DNA from: Nonomuraea montanisoli
Lineage (GTDB): Bacteria > Actinomycetota > Actinomycetes > Streptosporangiales > Streptosporangiaceae
Reading direction: 5' to 3'
Length of the DNA stretch: 64,000 nt
NCBI RefSeq assembly: GCF_013363975.1
Contig: NZ_JABWGN010000020.1
Location: 115,223-179,222, forward strand
Positions 58,933-64,000 of this stretch are shown here, piece after piece. The notes under the pieces are model-generated. The model made no database searches and was not told the DNA's origin. It saw only the letters and a list, made by a program, of their open reading frames with translations. The position numbers and the translations under genes were made by a program. Numbering within the stretch: position 1 is the stretch's first letter; each line of letters begins with the position of its first letter.

Positions 58933-60141
58933 ATGACGACGACAGGCCCCACCACACCGAGGATGGGGGTGAGCAGCGGCGAGATCCTCAGCCTGTTCCG
59001 GGACGTGCCCGACGGGCTGACCAAGTCCGACGTGGCGCGCCTGACCGGGCTCTCCCGCACCACGGTCAACCAGCGCCTCGACGGGCTGCTCGCCGCCGGC
59101 CTGCTGGTGCCGGGCCCGGAGGAGGCGCGCACGCGCGGCCGCCCGGCCGGCCAGTTCGTGGTCAACCGCGCGCGCGGCGTGCTGCTCGTCGCCGACATCG
59201 GGGCGACCGCGCTGCGGGCGGCGGTGTGCGACCTCGGCGGGCACGTCCGCAACGAGCGCGAGGCCAGGGCCGACGTCACCGCGGGCCCCCAGAGCATCCT
59301 CACGATCGTGGAGAAGCTCTTCGCCGAGATCCTGCACGACATCCGCCGGCCTCCGGAAGCGGTGCTCGGCATCGGGCTCGACGTGCCGGGCCCGGTCGAC
59401 TTCGCGTCCGGCCGGGTGATCAGCCCGCCGATCATGACGGGCTGGGACCGCTTCGACATCCGCGGCTGGTTCGCCGGGCAGTACTCGTGCCCCGTGCTCG
59501 TCGACAAGGACGTCAACGCGATGGCGTACGGCGAGCAGCGCCTGCGCTACCCGGACGTCCCGCACCTCCTCATGGTCAAGGTCGGCACGGGGGTCGGCAC
59601 CGGCCTCATCGCCGGCGGCCAGGTCCACCGGGGCGCCGACGGCGCGGCGGGCGACGTCGGCCACATCCACGTCACGGTGCCCGACGTGGACGATCCGCCC
59701 GTGTGCCGGTGCGGCAACACCGGCTGCCTGGAGGCGTACGCCGGCGGCTGGGCCCTGGTGCGCGACCTGCGGGAGCAGGGCCGCGAGGTCGCCACCGTGG
59801 ACGACGCGGTCCGCCTGATCCGCGCCGGCGACCCGGTCGCGGTGCGGCTCGCCCGGCGCGCGGCCCGCATCCTCGGCGGCGCCATCGCCGACATGGTCAA
59901 CCTGTTCAACCCGCGCGTCATCGCGGTCTGCGGCCAGCTCGCCCACACCGACGAGCTGCTCTTCGCCGGCATCCGGGAGATCGTCTACCGCCGGTCGCTT
60001 CCGCTGGCCACGCGCAACCTGCAGATCGTCCGCAGCGAGCTCGACCCGCACGCGGGCGTGCTCGGCCTGGCCCAGCTCCTGGTCGACGGCCTCTACTCCC
60101 CCGAGCGCGTGCAGGAACTGGTGGACCGCGCCACGACCTGA
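58933..60141 (+). CDS. ROK-family transcriptional repressor
   Basis: 402 residues from ATG at 58933. The N-terminal winged helix is 'LTKSDVARLTGLSRTTVNQRLDGLLAAGLL' at about 28-60. The sugar-kinase-like ROK domain has 'ADIGATALRAAVCDLGG', 'GIGLDVPGPVD', 'VDKDVNAMAYGE', 'KVGTGVGTGLIAGGQ' and the zinc motif 'CRCGNTGCLEAY'. ROK repressors release DNA on binding a sugar or sugar phosphate. The divergent sugar operon is the evident target, with the TTTCGAC-N7-GTCGAAA repeat as the candidate site. The same layout is found in rhizobial frcR-frcBCAK. Confidence 0.93.
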   Translation: MTTTGPTTPRMGVSSGEILSLFRDVPDGLTKSDVARLTGLSRTTVNQRLDGLLAAGLLVPGPEEARTRGRPAGQFVVNRARGVLLVADIGATALRAAVCDLGGHVRNEREARADVTAGPQSILTIVEKLFAEILHDIRRPPEAVLGIGLDVPGPVDFASGRVISPPIMTGWDRFDIRGWFAGQYSCPVLVDKDVNAMAYGEQRLRYPDVPHLLMVKVGTGVGTGLIAGGQVHRGADGAAGDVGHIHVTVPDVDDPPVCRCGNTGCLEAYAGGWALVRDLREQGREVATVDDAVRLIRAGDPVAVRLARRAARILGGAIADMVNLFNPRVIAVCGQLAHTDELLFAGIREIVYRRSLPLATRNLQIVRSELDPHAGVLGLAQLLVDGLYSPERVQELVDRATT

Positions 60142-60215
60142 TCCGTCGATCACCCTGCGCGCCGCTTCTAGGATGGCGGGAAAGACCTCTCAAGCCGCCA
60201 CGCAAGGAGGACACC

Positions 60216-60746
60216 GTGCCCGCACCTCTGCCGCACGAACACCTGCCGTCGGTCCCCGCGCTCCAGGTGCGCAGCGACGACATCACCGACGGCGAGAGGC
60301 TGGGAGACCTCCACGTCTTCAACGACTGGGGCATGACCGGCCAGAACCTGTCGCCCGCGCTGAGCTGGTCGGGCGCGCCGGCCGGGACGCGCGGCTACGC
60401 CGTCACCTGCTACGACCCGGACGCGCCGACGGGCAGCGGATTCTGGCACTGGGTGCTGTACGACATCCCGGCCTCGGTCACGGAGCTGCCCACGGGCGCC
60501 GGCACGGGCCCCGAGTTCAAGGGCCTGCCGCAGGGGGCCAAGCACGCTCGCAACGACTACGGCGCCAAGGAGTACGGCGGCGCCGCTCCCCCGCCCGGCG
60601 ACCCGCACCGCTACGTGTACACCGTGCACGCGCTGGGCGTGGAGAGCCTGGGCGTCGACACCGACGCCAGCCCGGCGGTCGTCGGCTTCAACATCACCGC
60701 CAACACGCTCGCCCGCGGCCACATCGTTCCGCATTTCGGGGTCTGA
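60216..60746 (+). CDS. PEBP-family (YbhB/YbcL-like) protein
   Basis: 176 residues from GTG at 60216, with the ribosome site AAGGAGG. The fold's ligand pocket motifs are visible: 'NLSPALSWSGAP', 'VTCYDPDAPTGSGFWHWVLYDIP', and 'AKHARNDYG' with 'GDPHRYVYTVHAL'. There is no signal peptide, so it is cytosolic. Bacterial members bind phosphate-type ligands; their physiological role is largely unknown. The gene begins 75 bp after the ROK stop and might be cotranscribed with it. Downstream is a 395-bp gap with tandem repeats. Confidence 0.92.
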   Translation: MPAPLPHEHLPSVPALQVRSDDITDGERLGDLHVFNDWGMTGQNLSPALSWSGAPAGTRGYAVTCYDPDAPTGSGFWHWVLYDIPASVTELPTGAGTGPEFKGLPQGAKHARNDYGAKEYGGAAPPPGDPHRYVYTVHALGVESLGVDTDASPAVVGFNITANTLARGHIVPHFGV

Positions 60747-60786
60747 CGCTCAACCGTCGTCGCATTCCCGACCCGCCGTCGTCCAT

Positions 60787-60867
60787 CCGGGCACTTGTCT
60801 CACCCGCCGTCGTCCGGGCACCCATCTCACCCGCCGTCGTCCGGGCACCCATCTCACCCGCCGTCGT
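60787..60867. repeat. Three 27-bp tandem repeats
   Basis: CCGGGCACTTGTCTCACCCG... (60787-60813) is followed by two identical units beginning CCGGGCACCCATCTCACCCG (60814-60840, 60841-60867). A partial copy precedes them. Confidence 0.9.
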
Positions 60868-60975
60868 CCCTGGGGCCTTCCACAAGCATCCTTCTTTACG
60901 GCACGGCCAACCCGGCCGCCACCCGCCGACCATGGCTGAGGGCCTCCAGGGAGACGGCCTCTGACCCGCACGTGG

Positions 60976-60998
60976 CGAGGCGCCGTGACGGCGCCTCG
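60976..60998. terminator. Hairpin, probable terminator
   Basis: A 9-bp stem CGAGGCGCC (60976-60984) / GGCGCCTCG (60990-60998) with a GTGAC loop, between the PEBP gene and module 4. Confidence 0.5.
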
Positions 60999-61128
60999 TG
61001 GGCCGCCCGCGTGGTCATCCCCTGCCCACGGCCTCCCACCGGATTCCCCTCCGCCACCCGGTAATGGTGGGCGTTCTCCCTACATAGGCACAGGTGTCCG
61101 CACTCAGGACGAACAAAGGAAACCTGTC

Positions 61129-61149
61129 ATGAGAACCGCCCGTGGATGA
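61129..61149 (+). CDS. Possible six-codon leader overlapping the sigma start
   Basis: ATG-AGA-ACC-GCC-CGT-GGA-TGA has its own AAGGAAA ribosome site, and its stop overlaps the GTG at 61142. Termination there would place ribosomes on the sigma start. It may equally be chance, or mark the true ATG of a frameshifted start. Confidence 0.3.
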   Translation: MRTARG

Positions 61150-61690
61150 CCCCCGGATGGCCAGATTCGAGGCCGTCTACAAAGAGACATACGGCCGGAT
61201 CACGGCCTATGCCGCACGCCGCTGCGACTCACCGCAGGACGCGGCGGACGCGGTGGCCGACACCTTCACCGTCGCCTGGCGGCGCGTGGACGAGTTACCC
61301 GAAGGCGAGCAGGCCATGCTGTGGCTGTACGGCGTGGCCCGCAAGGTGCTGGCCAACCGCCGCCGGACCGGCCGGTACCGCCAGGAGCGCAACGCCGAGC
61401 TCGACGCCGAGGTGGCCGACCTGTACGGGCGGCGCCCCGACAGCGGGGTCGAGCTGGACGCGATCGCCAGGGCGTTCCGCGACCTGCCCGGCGACGACCG
61501 CGAGCTGCTGTCGCTGGTCGCCTGGGAGGGCCTGGACCGCGAGGAGATCGCCACGGTGCTCGGCCTGACCCGCAACGCCGTCCGCGTCAGGCTGCACCGT
61601 GCCCGCAAGCGCTTCGCCCGCGCCCTCGCGGAGGCGGACGTCTCTCATTCGACGACGCGCCGGCTCGTCCCGGCGGAGAGGTCACGGTGA
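61142..61690 (+). CDS. ECF-like RNA polymerase sigma factor (module 4)
   Basis: 182 residues from GTG. Region 2: 'RFEAVYKETYGRITAYAARR', 'DAADAVADTFTVAWRRVD', 'LWLYGVARKVLANRRR'. Region 4: 'DDRELLSLVAWEGLDREEIA' and 'VLGLTRNAVRVRLHRARKRF'. It groups by eye with the 347 copy (shared RFEAVY opening, NAVRxRLHRARKRFARAL). The stop overlaps the membrane partner start (GTGA). It sits 50 kb from the other three modules in this window, next to groEL on the convergent strand. No ribosome site precedes the GTG directly, in contrast with the leader ATG at 61129. Confidence 0.9.
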   Translation: MDDPRMARFEAVYKETYGRITAYAARRCDSPQDAADAVADTFTVAWRRVDELPEGEQAMLWLYGVARKVLANRRRTGRYRQERNAELDAEVADLYGRRPDSGVELDAIARAFRDLPGDDRELLSLVAWEGLDREEIATVLGLTRNAVRVRLHRARKRFARALAEADVSHSTTRRLVPAERSR

Positions 61691-62709
61691 ACGACATGAC
61701 CAAGGACACGACCACGGACATGACGCGGGACGGCGGTGACGTCGAGGCCCTGACCAGGGCGCTGGCCCGGGTGGAGCCCGGTTCGCGCGGTGCCGACCCG
61801 TCCGGCGCGGGGGCGCGGACGCTGCTGGCCTCCATCGTCGCGGCCCCGGCCGCGGAGGACCCGCTCGCGGGGGTGTCCACCTCGGGGAGCACGGTCACGC
61901 CGCTGCGCCGGCGCGGGCTCGGGCGGCTGGCCGCCGGGCTCGCCGTCGCCGCGGCCCTGGCGGGCGGCATCGTCGTCGGCCCCAGCCTGCTGGGGAAGGG
62001 CGGCGCGACGCCCTCCTACGCCGTCACCAAGGACGACCACGGGGTCGTCACCATCCAGGTCCGCGACTTCAGTGACGCGGACGGGCTGAGGCGGCGGCTG
62101 GAAGAGCTCGGCGTCCCGGCCATCGTGGACTACGTGCCCCTGGGAAAGAGGTGCGAGCGGCCGCGCACCGGATATGTGGAGGACGTTCCGCGCGGCCTCT
62201 ACTCCCTGCCCGAGAGCATCCCGGGGGAGACCATGAGCTGGCAGATGCGCATCGACACCCGGCTGTTCAGGCCCGGCGAGACCTTCGTCTGGACCATCGG
62301 AGAGGGCGGCACCAGCACCATCCTCATGAAGAACCCGGTAAGGCCCTGCGAGTTCGTCCCCGACCGGCCCCCGCTGGAGGAGGTCGACGGGGAGGGGTTT
62401 CGCCTGGCGACGACCGAAGGTGGCTCGCTCGCCGGTTACCGGGTCGACGGGAAGACCGTCGGGGAGGTGGTGCCGGAGATCCGGAAGCGCGGCCTGAAGG
62501 TCACCTTCATGGTCATGTCCGGACCTGACGGCCTCGGCGAAAGGTACCTTCAGGGCCGGACGAGCCCCATTTCCACGGTCGGCGACGACTGGGTGGTCTG
62601 GGATGCCCTGGATGCCCGCAAGGGCGAGGTCTTCCTGTGCGTCTCGAAGCAGCGCTACGACCGCAACCCGCTCTTCGGCGGCCCGCGCGACGCCGTCATC
62701 AAGGACTGA
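61687..62709 (+). CDS. Single-pass membrane protein with PASTA-like element; putative anti-sigma partner (module 4)
   Basis: 340 residues from GTG overlapping the sigma stop; it is the longest and most divergent of the four partners. The cytoplasmic part of about 85 residues has 'DVEALTRALARVEPGS' and 'ARTLLASIVAAPA'. The membrane span (GRLAAGLAVAAALAGGIVVGP) lies at about 78-98. The exported part has 'GVVTIQVRDFSD', 'GLRRRLEELGVPAIVDYVP', single Cys in 'GKRCERP' and 'VRPCEFV', and the PASTA-like unit 'GKTVGEVVPEIRKRGLKVTF'. It lacks the CPTS ending of copies 2 and 3. The function is inferred as for the paralogues: membrane control of the cognate sigma factor. Confidence 0.75.
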   Translation: MNDMTKDTTTDMTRDGGDVEALTRALARVEPGSRGADPSGAGARTLLASIVAAPAAEDPLAGVSTSGSTVTPLRRRGLGRLAAGLAVAAALAGGIVVGPSLLGKGGATPSYAVTKDDHGVVTIQVRDFSDADGLRRRLEELGVPAIVDYVPLGKRCERPRTGYVEDVPRGLYSLPESIPGETMSWQMRIDTRLFRPGETFVWTIGEGGTSTILMKNPVRPCEFVPDRPPLEEVDGEGFRLATTEGGSLAGYRVDGKTVGEVVPEIRKRGLKVTFMVMSGPDGLGERYLQGRTSPISTVGDDWVVWDALDARKGEVFLCVSKQRYDRNPLFGGPRDAVIKD

Positions 62710-62722
62710 CCCGTCGAACGCG

Positions 62723-62760
62723 CGAGGGCGGCCCGTCCGGTGCCGGACGGGCCGCCCTCG
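62723..62760. terminator. Strong bidirectional terminator
   Basis: An almost perfect stem of up to 18 bp (62723-62740 with 62743-62760) lies between the convergent module 4 and groEL genes. Confidence 0.8.
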
Positions 62761-62787
62761 TGGTGCGTGAGGTGTCGCGAGAAGGAC

Positions 62788-64000
62788 TTAGAAGTCCATG
62801 TCGCCGCCGCCGGGCATGGCGGGGGCGGCCGGGGTCTTCTCCGGCTTCTCGGCGATGACGGCCTCGGTGGTGAGGAAGAGCGCCGCGATGGAGGCGGCGT
62901 TCTGCAGCGCCGAGCGCGTCACCTTGGCCGGGTCGATGATGCCCGAGGCGAACATGTCGACGTACTCGCCCGTGGCGGCGTTGAGGCCCTCACCCGGCGT
63001 GAGGTTGCGGACCTTCTCCACCACGACGCCGCCCTCGAGGCCGGCGTTGACGGCGATCTGCTTGAGCGGCTCCTCCAGAGCCTTGCGGACGATCGCGGCA
63101 CCGGTGGCCTCGTCGCCGTTGAGCTCCAGCTTGTCGAACGCCTTGGCGCCCGCCTGCAGCAGCGCCACGCCACCGCCGGGGACGATGCCCTCCTCGACGG
63201 CCGCCTTCGCGTTGCGGACGGCGTCCTCGATGCGGTGCTTGCGCTCCTTGAGCTCGACCTCGGTCGCGGCGCCGGCCTTGATGACGGCCACGCCGCCGGC
63301 CAGCTTCGCGAGGCGCTCCTGGAGCTTCTCGCGGTCGTAGTCGGAGTCGGTGCGCTCGATCTCGGCGCGGATCTCGTTGACGCGGCCCGCGATGGCGTCG
63401 GGGTCGCCGGCGCCGTCGACGATGGTGGTCTCGTCCTTGGTCACCACGACCTTGCGGGCGCGGCCGAGCTGGTCGAGCGTGGTGCTCTCCAGCTTCAGGC
63501 CCAGCTCCTCGGCGATGACCTGGCCACCGGCGAGGATGGCGATGTCGCCGAGCATGGCCTTGCGGCGGTCGCCGAAGCCCGGGGCCTTGACGGCCACGGA
63601 GCGGAACAGGCCGCGGATCTTGTTGACGACCAGGGTCGCCAGGGCCTCGCCCTCGATGTCCTCGGCGATGATCAGGAGCGGCTTGCCGGACTGCACGACC
63701 TTGTCGAGCAGCGGCAGCAGGTCCTTGTTGGCCGAGATCTTCGAGTTGACGATGAGGATGTACGGGTCCTCGAGCACGGCCTCCATGCGGTCCGAGTCGG
63801 TGACGAAGTACATCGACGTCATGCCCTTGTCGAAGCGCATGCCCTCGGTGAGCTCAAGCTCCAGGCCGAAGGTGTTGCTCTCCTCGACGGTGATGACGCC
63901 TTCCTTGCCGACCTTGTCCATCGCCTCGGCGATGAGCGAGCCGATCTCGGGGTCGGCGGCGGAGATGGAGGCGGTGGAGGCGATCTGCTCCTTGGTCTCC
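62788..64000 (-). CDS. groL: Chaperonin GroEL, C-terminal three quarters (runs off the window)
   Basis: About 404 residues are visible; the start lies beyond the right edge. Segments 'KVGKEGVITVEESNTFGLELE', 'LLIIAEDIEGEALATLVVNKI', 'AVKAPGFGDRRKAMLGDIA', 'VEEGIVPGGGVALLQAG' and 'NAATGEYVDMFASGIIDPAKV' are universal GroEL motifs of the intermediate, apical and equatorial domains. The tail ends 'MPGGGDMDF', the GGM-like form, rather than the His-rich tail of the second actinobacterial GroEL. It forms the folding chamber for cytosolic proteins. Whether groES precedes it is not visible. The gene converges with module 4 over a strong terminator. Confidence 0.97.
   Translation of the reverse strand, partial: ETKEQIASTASISAADPEIGSLIAEAMDKVGKEGVITVEESNTFGLELELTEGMRFDKGMTSMYFVTDSDRMEAVLEDPYILIVNSKISANKDLLPLLDKVVQSGKPLLIIAEDIEGEALATLVVNKIRGLFRSVAVKAPGFGDRRKAMLGDIAILAGGQVIAEELGLKLESTTLDQLGRARKVVVTKDETTIVDGAGDPDAIAGRVNEIRAEIERTDSDYDREKLQERLAKLAGGVAVIKAGAATEVELKERKHRIEDAVRNAKAAVEEGIVPGGGVALLQAGAKAFDKLELNGDEATGAAIVRKALEEPLKQIAVNAGLEGGVVVEKVRNLTPGEGLNAATGEYVDMFASGIIDPAKVTRSALQNAASIAALFLTTEAVIAEKPEKTPAAPAMPGGGDMDF

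Larger units (their letters stand above)
60747..61141. other. 395-bp intergenic region
   Basis: It holds a 27-bp tandem repeat (60787-60867), a hairpin (60976-60998), and the upstream region of the module 4 sigma factor. A frame reading through the repeats is an artefact of their 27-bp period. I see no gene here except a possible six-codon leader at 61129. Confidence 0.6.

Noticed and set aside
60787..60867. CRISPR array
   Set aside because: Repeats are directly abutting with no spacers and no cas genes are present; the same applies to the arrays at 6951 and 29772.
60795..61064. Open frame through the 27-bp repeats
   Set aside because: It exists only because the repeat period is a multiple of three; Ser/His/Pro-rich repeats without a ribosome site.

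Overview
The window is very GC-rich DNA, by eye above 70%, densely packed with genes on both strands and with frequent ATGA/GTGA start-stop overlaps and GTG starts. Gene content points to a spore-forming actinomycete: a spore-associated protein A-like secreted protein, DUF2530 and DUF3027 proteins, an XPB helicase with a helicase-associated partner, a dynamin-like GTPase pair, and a GroEL ending in a GGGDMDF-type tail. My best guess is a Streptosporangiaceae/Nonomuraea-type organism; that is inference from gene content, not a database match.

Region 1 (1-11.5 kb). A partial LysR regulator at the left edge is followed by three separate copies of one module: an ECF-like sigma factor whose stop codon overlaps the start of a single-pass membrane protein with a PASTA-like exported end. 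The modules lie at 347-1794, 5354-6801 and 9995-11451. Between them are a large secreted subtilisin, an alpha/beta hydrolase, and a two-component system facing a 58-residue exported peptide. A fourth copy of the module sits at 61142-62709.

Region 2 (11.5-23.2 kb, minus strand). A compact seven-gene run holds an SDR epimerase, LhgO, an OmpR-type regulator, its histidine kinase, a second regulator with a shortened receiver, and two dynamin-like GTPases. All but one junction overlap by 1-4 bases. Upstream of it lies an HTH/NB-ARC/TPR (STAND) regulator.

Region 3 (23.3-35.8 kb). This is a miscellaneous set: AhpD-like protein, DUF1801, an APH-like phosphotransferase, a secreted propeller-type protein with a MATE transporter, the SapA-like protein, an aldo/keto reductase behind a MerR-type palindrome, thpR, a MarR/MFS efflux pair, an NCS2 purine permease, DUF2530 and a TAP-like lipoprotein hydrolase.

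Region 4 (35.9-53 kb). This looks like a conserved actinobacterial housekeeping stretch: a sacsin-like GHKL ATPase, DUF3027, an MFS protein, an extended cold-shock protein, a HAD hydrolase, a TetR regulator, an XPB-associated protein, an acyl-CoA synthetase-like enzyme, a small membrane protein, XPB helicase and a HelD/HelR-like RNA polymerase-recycling ATPase.

Region 5 (53-60.2 kb). A sugar uptake operon (binding lipoprotein, permease, ATPase, D-tagatose/D-allulose 3-epimerase-like enzyme, P-loop kinase) faces a divergent ROK repressor across a perfect inverted repeat. An IS605-family TnpB element has inserted in the opposite orientation between permease and ATPase; it keeps all three RuvC residues and a well-folded right end.

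Region 6 (60.2-64 kb). A PEBP protein, an intergenic stretch with 27-bp tandem repeats, the fourth sigma/membrane module, a strong bidirectional terminator and the 3' part of groEL, which runs off the window.

No rRNA, tRNA or CRISPR array was recognised. The strongest candidates for an undescribed system are the fourfold sigma/PASTA-like membrane module and the overlapping operon linking two-component signalling to dynamin-like GTPases.
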